Under the pieces are notes generated by a model. It did not search any database. It worked only from the letters and a program-made list of their open reading frames with translations, and was not told the DNA's origin. From contig NZ_FPKV01000001.1 of NCBI RefSeq assembly GCF_900114265.1, forward strand, positions 558,001-622,000: 64,000 nucleotides of DNA, given 5' to 3'. The DNA is from Flaviramulus basaltis (GTDB lineage: Bacteria > Bacteroidota > Bacteroidia > Flavobacteriales > Flavobacteriaceae). A program made the position numbers and the translations under genes. This document shows, piece after piece, positions 1 through 7,612 of this stretch (its first letter is position 1; every line of letters begins with the position of its first letter).

Positions 1-1
1 A

Positions 2-745
2 ATTGACAATTTACACGCAAGTGTTGAGGACAAAAGCATTTTAAAAGGTATTAATCTTGAAGTAAAACCAGGTGAAGTACATGCTATAATGGGACCTAAC
101 GGTTCAGGAAAAAGCACACTTGCTTCAGTTATAGCTGGAAAAGAAGAGTATGAAGTTACAAAAGGTAACATTACTTTTGATGGTGAAGATATTGAAGAAT
201 TAGCTGCTGAAGAACGTGCACATAAAGGCATATTTTTATCATTCCAATATCCAATTGAAATTCCAGGCGTTTCAGTTACTAATTTTATTAAAACGGCTAT
301 TAACGAATCGCGTAAAGCAAAAGGATTAGAAGACATGCCTGCTAAAGACATGCTAAAACTTATTCGTGAGAAAGCAGATTTGTTAGAAATAGATAGAAAA
401 TTTTTATCACGCTCTTTAAATGAAGGCTTTTCTGGTGGAGAGAAAAAACGAAATGAAATTTTTCAAATGGCTATGCTAGATCCTAAATTAGCAATACTTG
501 ATGAAACCGATTCTGGGTTAGATATTGATGCACTTCGTATTGTAGCAAATGGTGTTAATAAACTAAAAAACAAAGACAATGCTGTTGTTGTAATTACGCA
601 CTACCAAAGGTTGTTAGACTATATTGTTCCAGATTTTGTTCACGTATTATATAATGGGCGAATTGTAAAATCTGGTGGTAAAGAATTAGCGCACGAACTT
701 GAAGAAAAAGGTTACGACTGGATTAAAGAAGAAGTGAACGCATAA
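2..745 (+). CDS. sufC: SufC, Fe-S cluster assembly ATPase (5' end cut by window)
   Basis: SufC is the cytoplasmic ATPase of the SufBCD scaffold, which builds Fe-S clusters on SufB. The open frame runs from the window edge, so the start codon lies upstream and only a few N-terminal residues are missing. Visible motifs in order are Walker A (GPNGSGKST, coded at 92-118), the ABC signature ([10 protein letters not shown], from about 428), Walker B ([11 protein letters not shown], about 491-523) and the switch histidine (VITHYQ, about 589-606). The signature and the D-loop are typical of SufC rather than of transport ATPases. It is followed by sufD 75 bases downstream, and sufB is expected just upstream of the window. 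Confidence 0.96.
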   Translation: MDNLHASVEDKSILKGINLEVKPGEVHAIMGPNGSGKSTLASVIAGKEEYEVTKGNITFDGEDIEELAAEERAHKGIFLSFQYPIEIPGVSVTNFIKTAINESRKAKGLEDMPAKDMLKLIREKADLLEIDRKFLSRSLNEGFSGGEKKRNEIFQMAMLDPKLAILDETDSGLDIDALRIVANGVNKLKNKDNAVVVITHYQRLLDYIVPDFVHVLYNGRIVKSGGKELAHELEEKGYDWIKEEVNA

Positions 746-820
746 ATTAGTAACCAGTTCTCAGTCCACAGTAAGTAACTAAACTGCAAACTGAAGACTG
801 CTTACTGAAGACTTAGAAAA
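746..820. repeat. Imperfect palindrome between sufC and sufD
   Basis: The gap holds an inverted repeat: 763-775 pairs with 801-813, 11 of 13 positions, with the core CAGTAAG (769-775) against CTTACTG (801-807). The loop is rich in CTGNA-type words (AACTGCAAACTGAAGACTG). There is no T-tract, so it does not look like a terminator. Similar short CAGT/ACTG-rich spacers are, from memory, common in Flavobacteriaceae; only this copy was noticed here. It may form a hairpin in the suf mRNA. Confidence 0.55.
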
Positions 821-2134
821 ATGGATTTAAAAGAAAAATTATTATCATCTTATTTAGTTTTTGAAGATCATGTAGATATGGATACTCATATTCACAATCT
901 TCGAAACGATGCTATAAAAATATTTGAAGAAAAAGGTTTTCCAACAAAAAAAGAAGAAGATTGGAAATACACCTCTTTAAATAAAATCTTAAAAGAAGAC
1001 TATAGTGTTTTTCCTAAACAAGAAAACGCCATAGAATATAACGACGTTAAAAAATATTTCATCCATGATATAGATTCTTATAAAATCGTGTTTATAGATG
1101 GAAAATACTCTTCTCACTTATCGCAAACCACTCATGATGGTATGGATATTTGTTTAATGTCCGCTGCTTTTACAAAACCTAAGTACCGTTTAGTTATAGA
1201 AAACTATTTTAATAAAGCGGCTAGCAAAGACAGTTTATCATCTTTAAACACAGCGTTTTCAAGCGAAGGTGCTTATATCCATATTCCTAAAAATAAATTG
1301 GTTGAAAAACCAATACAAATCATACATTTTTCAACAGGAAATGAAGCTGCAACCATGTTACAGCCTCGTAACTTAGTTGTTGTTGATGAGAACTCCCATG
1401 TTCAAATTATTGAGCGCCATCAAAGTTTAACAAGCAATGCTGTTTTAACAAATAGTGTTACCGAAATTTTCGCAAATAAGCGTGCTATTGTAGATTATTA
1501 CAAAATCCAAAACGATAATTCAAACGCCTCTTTAATTGATAATACCTTTATCAAACAAAAGCAAGAAAGTGTGGCATCTGTTCATACGTTTTCATTTGGA
1601 GGTAAATTAACACGTAATAATCTTAATTTTTATCAAGAAGGCGAACGTATAGATTCTACCTTAAAAGGAGTAACTATAATTGGAGATAATCAACATGTTG
1701 ATCACAATACTTTGGTGCATCATATCGAGCCAAATTGCGAAAGTCATCAAGATTACAAAGGTATTTTTGATGAAAATTCTACAGGTGTTTTTAATGGTAA
1801 AGTTGTTGTTGAAAAAGAAGCACAAAAAACCAATGCGTTTCAAGCAAATAACAATATTCTAATAAGCGATAAAGCAACCATTAATACCAAGCCACAACTA
1901 GAAATTTTTGCCGACGATGTAAAATGCTCTCATGGTTGTACCATTGGTCAATTAGACGAAAGCGCTTTATTTTACATGCAATCCAGAGGTATTCCTAAAA
2001 AGGAAGCCAAAGCACTTTTAATGTACGCCTTTAGTAACAATGTTTTAAATTCGGTTAAAATACCTGAAATGAAACAACGTATTACTAAAATTATTGCTAA
2101 TAAATTAGGCGTTAATTTAGGGTTTGATTTATAA
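821..2134 (+). CDS. sufD: SufD, Fe-S cluster assembly scaffold subunit
   Basis: SufD is the partner of SufB and SufC in the SufBC2D complex and is needed for iron entry during cluster assembly. The 437-residue length fits the family (about 420-440). The N-terminal helical part contains the usual EDWKYTSL motif (residues about 46-53). The middle is a beta-helix, and the C-terminus carries the conserved segment KCSHGCTIGQLDE followed by ALFYMQSRGI. The ATG at 821 follows the intercistronic palindrome. The order sufC-sufD-sufS is the standard Bacteroidota arrangement, and co-transcription is inferred from spacing and strand. Confidence 0.96.
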   Translation: MDLKEKLLSSYLVFEDHVDMDTHIHNLRNDAIKIFEEKGFPTKKEEDWKYTSLNKILKEDYSVFPKQENAIEYNDVKKYFIHDIDSYKIVFIDGKYSSHLSQTTHDGMDICLMSAAFTKPKYRLVIENYFNKAASKDSLSSLNTAFSSEGAYIHIPKNKLVEKPIQIIHFSTGNEAATMLQPRNLVVVDENSHVQIIERHQSLTSNAVLTNSVTEIFANKRAIVDYYKIQNDNSNASLIDNTFIKQKQESVASVHTFSFGGKLTRNNLNFYQEGERIDSTLKGVTIIGDNQHVDHNTLVHHIEPNCESHQDYKGIFDENSTGVFNGKVVVEKEAQKTNAFQANNNILISDKATINTKPQLEIFADDVKCSHGCTIGQLDESALFYMQSRGIPKKEAKALLMYAFSNNVLNSVKIPEMKQRITKIIANKLGVNLGFDL

Positions 2135-2146
2135 AAAAATTTGAAG

Positions 2147-2219
2147 CTATTTCCCGCTATTCACTATATCTTTTTTGCTAAAAAAAACAAAAAAGGATGC
2201 CGTTGCTATCGGGGCTAAA
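2147..2219 (+). repeat. Dispersed palindromic element, copy 1 (sufD/sufS gap)
   Basis: This stretch closely matches the reverse complement of about 29018-29095. Shared blocks are CTATATCTTTTTTG (2164-2177) and CAAAAAAGGATG (2188-2199), flanked by a similar CCCGCT-like left end and a GGGCTAAA right end (2212-2219). The two blocks are themselves inverted repeats (ATCTTTTTTG against CAAAAAAGGAT), so RNA from it would fold into a hairpin. It lies just upstream of the chosen sufS start and explains why an in-frame extension of sufS to 2175 looks unlike protein. Confidence 0.7.
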
Positions 2220-2228
2220 CACAAAGCT

Positions 2229-3443
2229 ATGTTTAAAGTACATGATATACGAAAAGACTTCCCTATACTTTCACGAAAAGTAAATGGCAAACCTCTAGTG
2301 TATTTTGATAATGCCGCAACCTCACAAACACCACAACAAGTTATTGATGTAATTGTAGATTATTATTCAAATTACAATGCCAATATTCATCGTGGTGTGC
2401 ATACTTTAAGTCAAGAAGCTACCGATTTATACGAACAAGCACGACAAAAAATACAAGCACACTTTAATGCTAAGTTTTCACATGAAATAATATTAACTTC
2501 TGGAACTACGCATAGTATAAACTTAGTCGCAAATGGCTTTTCTTCTATCTTAAAAAAAGATGATGAAATTATAGTTTCAGCTTTAGAACATCATAGTAAT
2601 ATTGTGCCTTGGCAAATGTTGTGTGAACGCACAGGAGCAACTTTAAAGGTTATACCAATGAATCAAGAAGGTGAATTGGTAATGACGGAATACGATAATT
2701 TACTTTCGGAAAAAACAAAACTGGTATTTGTAAATCACATTTCAAATGCACTAGGAACTATAAATCCAATTGAATCTATTATTGAAAAAGCTCACAAAAT
2801 TGGAGCTGCAGTTTTAATTGATGGTGCCCAATCTTGCCCTCACATAAAACCAGATGTTCAAAAATTAGACGTCGATTTTTATGTAGCTTCAGCACATAAA
2901 ATGTGTGGACCAACAGGCGTTGGTATGCTTTACGGAAAAGAAGAATGGCTTAATAAGCTTCCTCCTTATCAAGGTGGAGGTGAAATGATTGCAGAAGTAA
3001 CGTTTGAGAAAACGACTTATGCAGCATTACCCCATAAATTTGAAGCTGGAACACCAAATATTTGTGGTGGCATTGCTTTTGGAGCCGCAATAGATTACAT
3101 GAATACTATTGGTTTTGATGTTATTGCTTCTTACGAACATGACCTATTAGATTATGCTACTAAAAAACTTCTAGAAATAGATGGTTTAAAAATTTATGGT
3201 ACTTCTAAGAATAAAACCTCTGTTATATCCTTTAATCTAAAAGGGATTCATCCTTATGATGTTGGTACTATTTTAGATAAACTTGGTATTGCTGTTCGTA
3301 CTGGACACCACTGCGCACAACCTATTATGGATTACTTCAAAATTCCTGGAACAGTTAGAGCTTCCTTTTCTTTTTATAACACTAAATCTGAAATCGATAT
3401 TCTGGTTGAAGGTGTCAAGAAAGCAAAAATGATGCTTTCGTAA
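2229..3443 (+). CDS. sufS: SufS, cysteine desulfurase
   Basis: SufS is a PLP enzyme that removes sulfur from L-cysteine, giving alanine and an enzyme persulfide that is passed to SufE. The PLP lysine is K224 in SAHKMCGPTG, and the catalytic cysteine is C362 in RTGHHCAQP; both positions fit E. coli SufS. The frame is open back to a TTG at 2175. The ATG at 2229 (MFKVHDIRKDFP) is preferred because family members start there and the extra 18 codons come from the palindromic element. The protein is then 404 residues. It is the third gene of the suf operon; its partner sufE lies 1.8 kb downstream, beyond two unrelated genes. Confidence 0.95.
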   Translation: MFKVHDIRKDFPILSRKVNGKPLVYFDNAATSQTPQQVIDVIVDYYSNYNANIHRGVHTLSQEATDLYEQARQKIQAHFNAKFSHEIILTSGTTHSINLVANGFSSILKKDDEIIVSALEHHSNIVPWQMLCERTGATLKVIPMNQEGELVMTEYDNLLSEKTKLVFVNHISNALGTINPIESIIEKAHKIGAAVLIDGAQSCPHIKPDVQKLDVDFYVASAHKMCGPTGVGMLYGKEEWLNKLPPYQGGGEMIAEVTFEKTTYAALPHKFEAGTPNICGGIAFGAAIDYMNTIGFDVIASYEHDLLDYATKKLLEIDGLKIYGTSKNKTSVISFNLKGIHPYDVGTILDKLGIAVRTGHHCAQPIMDYFKIPGTVRASFSFYNTKSEIDILVEGVKKAKMMLS

Positions 3444-3476
3444 GGTTTTCGTTGTTTTATTAAATTTTTATTGTTT

Positions 3477-3515
3477 AATAATTAACTATTTGTAGTGTTT
3501 TGTCGAATAATTAAC
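3477..3515. promoter_or_regulatory. 10-bp direct repeat upstream of the M43 protease
   Basis: AATAATTAAC occurs twice, at 3477-3486 and 3506-3515, a 29-base period, in the 149-base gap before the protease gene. A paired site could bind a regulator. The sequence is AT-rich, so chance is possible. Confidence 0.3.
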
Positions 3516-3592
3516 ATTTTTTTGAAGATATGTAAGATATTTTCTAAAATAATTCTATCTTCAGCGTCGACTAATTCAAATTTATATTACAA

Positions 3593-4663
3593 ATGAAAAA
3601 ATTACTTTTAAGTATGGCAGCAATAGCCTTACTATTTACAGCATGTGATGATGAAAAAAACGAAATCGTTCAAGAGCAAGAAATTGACATGAGCGATTTT
3701 TATGTTTACACAGATTTCAATGAAGATTTAGGCTCCAAATCAGCCAATTCTAAAGAGAAATTCAAAACATGTTATTCCATGAATGTTCTTAATAAACAAC
3801 TTGATGCTAATCCCGGTTTAGCAAAAAAAATGTTTGATGTAGAATATCAAACAAGAAAATTTATAACCGCCAAAGGCAAACCAGGTGGTAATCCTGGAGG
3901 AGGCGGAAGTGGCGGCGGAGGATCTGATGTAGATGTATTACCAATAGAAGATGGTTTAGGAACTATAAATATTCCTGTGTATATACATATTGTTCTACCA
4001 AACGCTAATGATGTTTCTAACTCACAAATTCAATCACAAATAAGCGTATTGAATAACGATTTTAGCAGCACAAATACAAACTTACTTCCTTCTGGAGCAA
4101 CAGACTTTATAAATGATGCAACAACAACGGGTGTTAGCTTTTCTTTAGCTCAAACATTTAGATACAATAATTCTACTTCATCTTGGGGAACTAATGATTC
4201 CGTAAAATCAGCTTATCCTCCTATTACTCCTGAAACACATTTAAATATTTGGGTTTGTAATATTGGTGGTGGTATTTTAGGTTATGCTCAATTTCCTGGA
4301 GGAAATTTATCAACAGATGGTGTCGTTTTATTACACTCAAGTTTACCTGGTGGTTCTGCAGCTCCATATAATTTGGGAAGAACTGCAACTCACGAAGTAG
4401 GTCATTATTTAAACTTACGCCATATTTGGGGTGATGGAAGATGTAAACAAGACGATTTTGTTACAGACACGCCTTCTTCTAATGGTGCTAACTATGGTTG
4501 TCCATCATTTCCAACAGTTAATTGTAATACAACTGATATGACAATGAATTATATGGATTATACAGATGATGCCTGCATGTACATGTTTACAGATGGCCAA
4601 AGAAATAGAATGCGTGCTATTTTTGCATCTGGTGGAGCAAGAGACACAATGGCTGGAAACTAA
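3593..4663 (+). CDS. Secreted M43 (cytophagalysin/pappalysin-like) zinc metalloprotease lipoprotein
   Basis: This is a probable surface or secreted metalloprotease of family M43. The N-terminus is a lipoprotein signal with the lipobox LFTAC (Cys18). A pro-region follows, then a flexible linker GGGGSGGGGS at residues 102-111, then the catalytic domain. Zinc ligands are in HEVGHYLNLRH (H267, H271, H277), with E268 as the base and a Met-turn MNYMDY near residue 318, followed by FTDGQRNRM as in cytophagalysins. The length of 356 fits a single catalytic domain without a T9SS tail. It sits inside the suf gene run but has its own long upstream gap and a strong terminator after it, so it is likely a separate transcription unit. 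The substrate is unknown. Confidence 0.9.
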   Translation: MKKLLLSMAAIALLFTACDDEKNEIVQEQEIDMSDFYVYTDFNEDLGSKSANSKEKFKTCYSMNVLNKQLDANPGLAKKMFDVEYQTRKFITAKGKPGGNPGGGGSGGGGSDVDVLPIEDGLGTINIPVYIHIVLPNANDVSNSQIQSQISVLNNDFSSTNTNLLPSGATDFINDATTTGVSFSLAQTFRYNNSTSSWGTNDSVKSAYPPITPETHLNIWVCNIGGGILGYAQFPGGNLSTDGVVLLHSSLPGGSAAPYNLGRTATHEVGHYLNLRHIWGDGRCKQDDFVTDTPSSNGANYGCPSFPTVNCNTTDMTMNYMDYTDDACMYMFTDGQRNRMRAIFASGGARDTMAGN

Positions 4664-4685
4664 ATAAACTCACATAATAAAAATT

Positions 4686-4714
4686 AAAAAGGCGCCAACT
4701 TTGGCGTCTTTTTT
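4686..4714 (+). terminator. Rho-independent terminator after the M43 protease
   Basis: The stem CGCCA/TGGCG (within GGCGCCAACTTTGGCGTC) is followed by TTTTTT at 4709-4714. It lies 25 bases after the protease stop codon. Confidence 0.85.
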
Positions 4715-4748
4715 GTATTATTAATTATAAAAATAATCGATTAATTAA

Positions 4749-5177
4749 ATGAAATTTTTATTAATATTTTTATCTATAGTACTAATTGAAAAAGGCTGTA
4801 ACCAATCAAAAATAAATCAGGAAAATATTTCTGTTGAGTATACAGCATCGTCAAGAGGTATTTACAAACAAATAATAGTTGATAAAAAAACCATTTCAAC
4901 CTTACAAAAAAGGGGAGGCATTCCAACGACTAAAGTTTGTAATGAAACTTATTGGGATAACTTAATAAAAGTAATCAAATCTATTAATATTGACTCGATA
5001 TCATCATTACAAGCACCAAGTAAAGCGTTCCAGTATGATGGTGCTGCAATAGCAAATTTAAAAATAACTCATAATGGTAAAACCCATGAAACACCACCTT
5101 TCGATCACGGAAACCCACCAAAAAAAATAGCAGAACTTGTTAAAGAAATCCTATCAATTTCAGAAAATATTGAATAG
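4749..5177 (+). CDS. Small exported protein of unknown function
   Basis: I do not recognise this 142-residue protein. It starts with a short hydrophobic segment (KFLLIFLSIVLIE) ending at Cys17; the residues before the Cys (EKG) are a poor lipobox, so lipidation is uncertain. The rest is soluble and mixed alpha/beta, with a possible SVEYTASSRGIYKQI strand pair and a conserved-looking GNPP segment near the C-terminus. Codon use matches its neighbours. It follows the protease terminator by 35 bases and precedes sufE by 39, so it may be its own unit. Confidence 0.7.
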   Translation: MKFLLIFLSIVLIEKGCNQSKINQENISVEYTASSRGIYKQIIVDKKTISTLQKRGGIPTTKVCNETYWDNLIKVIKSINIDSISSLQAPSKAFQYDGAAIANLKITHNGKTHETPPFDHGNPPKKIAELVKEILSISENIE

Positions 5178-5192
5178 CAACTTTTGTTATTG

Positions 5193-5200
5193 TATTTTTG
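5193..5200 (+). promoter_or_regulatory. -7 promoter element for sufE
   Basis: TATTTTTG matches the Bacteroidota -7 consensus TAnnTTTG exactly. A TTG at 5170-5172 lies 20 bases upstream, the usual -33 spacing. Transcription would start around 5206, only a few bases before the GTG start codons, so sufE appears to have its own promoter and a very short leader. Confidence 0.6.
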
Positions 5201-5216
5201 TATAAAATATGTGCTT

Positions 5217-5639
5217 GTGACTATTGAAGATATCCAAAACGAAATTATAGATGAATTCTCAATGTTTGAAGATTGGGAAGAACGTTACCAATATATGATT
5301 GATTTAGGGAAAGATTTACCCCTAATTAACGACCAATACAAAACTGAAAGCAACATTATAAAAGGTTGCCAAAGTAAAGTTTGGGTACATGCCGAAATGA
5401 AAGATGATAAAATAGAATTTACTGCGGATAGTGATGCAATTATCACCAAAGGTATTATAGCTATTTTAATTCGTGCATTTTCAAATCAGCACCCAAAAGA
5501 TATTATTGATGCGAATACCGATTTTATTGATAAAATTGGGCTTAAAGAACATTTATCTCCAACACGAGCTAATGGCTTAGTAAGTATGATAAAACAACTT
5601 AAAATGTATGCTATAGCATACCAAACACAATTAAAATAA
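5217..5639 (+). CDS. sufE: SufE, sulfur acceptor for SufS
   Basis: SufE takes the persulfide sulfur from SufS and delivers it to the SufBCD scaffold. The acceptor cysteine is C51 in IIKGCQSKVW when the GTG at 5217 is used, which matches the E. coli numbering. The frame is open from a TTG at 5184, but residues before MTIEDIQNEI do not resemble SufE and the promoter lies there. GTG at 5211 is the alternative start. The protein is 140 residues, normal for the family. Its stop codon overlaps the next start by one base (TAATG), so translation with the DUF59 gene is probably coupled. Confidence 0.93.
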   Translation: MTIEDIQNEIIDEFSMFEDWEERYQYMIDLGKDLPLINDQYKTESNIIKGCQSKVWVHAEMKDDKIEFTADSDAIITKGIIAILIRAFSNQHPKDIIDANTDFIDKIGLKEHLSPTRANGLVSMIKQLKMYAIAYQTQLK

Positions 5640-5965
5640 TGAGCGATACAACAATAGATACTACCGAATTAGGTGAAAAAATAGTAAACGTTCTTAAAAC
5701 GATTTACGATCCAGAAATACCTGTAGACATTTACGAATTGGGGTTAATTTACGACGTATTTGTAAATGAAGATTACGATGTAAAAATATTAATGACATTA
5801 ACAACTCCTAACTGCCCTGTTGCCGAAACATTACCACTAGAAGTTGAAGAAAAAGTAAAATCGCTTAACGCTGTAAATAGTGCTGAAGTAGAAATTACTT
5901 TCGATCCGCCATGGACGCAAGAATTAATGAGTGAAGAAGCAAAGTTAGAGTTAGGAATGCTTTAA
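5639..5965 (+). CDS. sufT: SufT-like Fe-S assembly protein (DUF59/MIP18 family)
   Basis: Proteins of this family help in Fe-S cluster maturation or delivery in the cytoplasm. The 108-residue sequence carries the diagnostic YDPEIPVDIYELGLIYDV (residues about 23-40), the TTPNCPVAETLP segment with conserved C59, and the DPPWTQELMSEEAKLELGML C-terminus typical of the SUF-linked subgroup. It starts within the sufE stop codon and is followed by the DUF2480 gene after 7 bases, a tight operon. The symbol sufT is by family resemblance. Confidence 0.9.
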   Translation: MSDTTIDTTELGEKIVNVLKTIYDPEIPVDIYELGLIYDVFVNEDYDVKILMTLTTPNCPVAETLPLEVEEKVKSLNAVNSAEVEITFDPPWTQELMSEEAKLELGML

Positions 5966-5972
5966 TTTATTT

Positions 5973-6476
5973 ATGCAAGACGAAATTATAAATCGCGTAG
6001 CGAATAGCAAATTAGTTACTTTAAATCTTGAGGATTATTATCCTGAAGGAAGGCGTGTATTGTTTGATATTAAAGACTGGCTTTTTGAAGGTTTTGTATT
6101 GCGCGAAAAAGATTTTAGAAATCAAGTATCAGAATACGATTGGTCTCAATATAAAGGTAGCTATATAGCATTAACTTGTAGTAGTGATGCGATAATTCCT
6201 GGATGGGCTTTTATGCTTTTATCTATTCAACTAGAGCCTTATGTTAAAAAGACAATTATTGGCAATCTAGAAGCTCTAGAAACGTCTATATATCAAGATG
6301 TTTTAAATGATTTGGATGTAAGCACTTTTAAAGACAAACCTATTATCATAAAAGGCTGTTCAAAAAAACCTGTACCACAAAATGCCTATATCATGCTTGC
6401 AACAAAATTAAAACCTGTTGCTAGATCTATCATGTATGGAGAAGCGTGTTCTTCTGTTCCGCTGTTTAAAAAATAA
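5973..6476 (+). CDS. DUF2480 family protein
   Basis: This 167-residue cytoplasmic protein matches the DUF2480 family found next to suf genes in Bacteroidota. Recognisable parts are LNLEDYYPEGRRVLFDIKDW (residues about 18-37), SSDAIIPGWAFMLL in the middle, and a C-terminus with IKGCSKKPVP and GEACSSVP, each with a cysteine that could serve in redox or metal chemistry. Its function is unknown. Its 7-base spacing after sufT and constant company with suf genes suggest a role in Fe-S metabolism; that is inference. Confidence 0.88.
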   Translation: MQDEIINRVANSKLVTLNLEDYYPEGRRVLFDIKDWLFEGFVLREKDFRNQVSEYDWSQYKGSYIALTCSSDAIIPGWAFMLLSIQLEPYVKKTIIGNLEALETSIYQDVLNDLDVSTFKDKPIIIKGCSKKPVPQNAYIMLATKLKPVARSIMYGEACSSVPLFKK

Positions 6477-6577
6477 ATAATTTTTACTGTTTTTATTGTG
6501 ACTTAATTGCAAAAAAGGGTCTCAATAATAATCAACTTTGTGAATATAAATCATCATTTTTGAAAGAAAAATTGACT

Positions 6578-6585
6578 TATATTTG
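6578..6585 (+). promoter_or_regulatory. -7 promoter element for the DUF3078 gene
   Basis: TATATTTG is an exact TAnnTTTG match. The nearest TTTG upstream (6559-6562) is only 15 bases away, so the -33 element is weak. The predicted leader is about 20 bases, before ATG at 6613. Confidence 0.5.
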
Positions 6586-6612
6586 CACGCATTTTATTAA
6601 AAAATCATAAAA

Positions 6613-7557
6613 ATGAAAAAAACCTTATTATTATTCGCATTTATTATCGGAATCGCTTCGATGAACGCTCAAACTAAAGAAGAATTACATGCTCAAAAAG
6701 CGGAAAAACAAGCCATAGCAAATGCTGCTCAAGCTGAAGCTAACGCTTTACAAGCTCAAATTGATGCTTTACCAGGCTGGAGAAAAGGTGCATTTGGTAC
6801 TATTGGAGGAAGCATTTCTAACTTTAACAATTGGTATTCACAAGGTGCTCCAAATAACTCATCAGGTAATATTGGCTTTACTTTTAACGGTTATGCTAAT
6901 TTAATTGAAGATAAATTTTTCTGGAGAAACTCATTAAACACGAATTTAAACTGGGTAAAATTAGACAATAAAGATAATCCTGATGATGACGATAGTTTTA
7001 AACCAACAACAGATGTATTTAATATTTCGTCTTTATATGGTAGAAACCTTACTAAAACATTAGCTATTTCTAGTTTAATGGAATACAGAACAACATTATT
7101 AAACAACTTTAACGATCCTGGGTATTTAGATTTAGGTGTTGGTGCGACTTGGACACCAATTGAAAACTTAATAGTTGTTATTCACCCATTAAACTACAAC
7201 TTTGTTTTTGCTGATAATGATGCTATTTTTCAATCCTCTTTAGGTGCTAAAATTGTTGCAGATTACACTAGACAAATTGGTGCTATAAATTTTAAAACTA
7301 ATTTTTCAACCTTCCAAAGCTATGAAAGTGGTGATTTATCAAACTTTACATGGACTAACTCTTTTGGATATACATTATGGAAAATGATTGGTGTTGGTTT
7401 TGATTTTGGTTTAAGAAGTAACAAACAAGAAGCTTTAAAATATGCTTTAGGGCAGTTTGACCCAGTAGCAGTTCCTGCTCAAACTGAGCCTACATTTGAT
7501 AATGTGGATAATAAATTACAAACTTATTACACTGTTGGATTAAGCTATAAGTTTTAA
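6613..7557 (+). CDS. DUF3078 outer-membrane beta-barrel protein
   Basis: The protein has a clear signal peptide (MKKTLLLFAFIIGIASMNAQ, cleavage after residue 20). An alanine- and glutamine-rich helical segment follows (about 21-53) that could form a coiled coil. Then comes a series of amphipathic beta-strands ending in an aromatic terminus (VGLSYKF), as expected of an outer-membrane barrel. The start GWRKGAFGTIGGSISNFNNWYSQG fits DUF3078. Function is unknown. It has its own promoter and ends at a bidirectional terminator shared with the opposite gene. Confidence 0.85.
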   Translation: MKKTLLLFAFIIGIASMNAQTKEELHAQKAEKQAIANAAQAEANALQAQIDALPGWRKGAFGTIGGSISNFNNWYSQGAPNNSSGNIGFTFNGYANLIEDKFFWRNSLNTNLNWVKLDNKDNPDDDDSFKPTTDVFNISSLYGRNLTKTLAISSLMEYRTTLLNNFNDPGYLDLGVGATWTPIENLIVVIHPLNYNFVFADNDAIFQSSLGAKIVADYTRQIGAINFKTNFSTFQSYESGDLSNFTWTNSFGYTLWKMIGVGFDFGLRSNKQEALKYALGQFDPVAVPAQTEPTFDNVDNKLQTYYTVGLSYKF

Positions 7558-7570
7558 TTCTCAATAATAT

Positions 7571-7604
7571 AAAAAAAAGCACTTCAATTGAAGTGCTTTT
7601 TTTT
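7571..7604. terminator. Bidirectional terminator between DUF3078 gene and PBP1A gene
   Basis: The perfect palindrome AGCACTTCAATTGAAGTGCT (7579-7598) is flanked by A8 on the left and T8 on the right. It can therefore stop transcription from both converging genes. Confidence 0.92.
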
Positions 7605-7612
7605 GTCTTTTT

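Noticed and set aside
2175-2228. In-frame N-terminal extension of sufS from a TTG
   Set aside because: These 18 codons overlap the dispersed palindromic element and do not resemble SufS; ATG 2229 fits the family start.
6722-7106. Alternative frames inside the DUF3078 gene
   Set aside because: They only shadow the real coding frame with its signal peptide and barrel.
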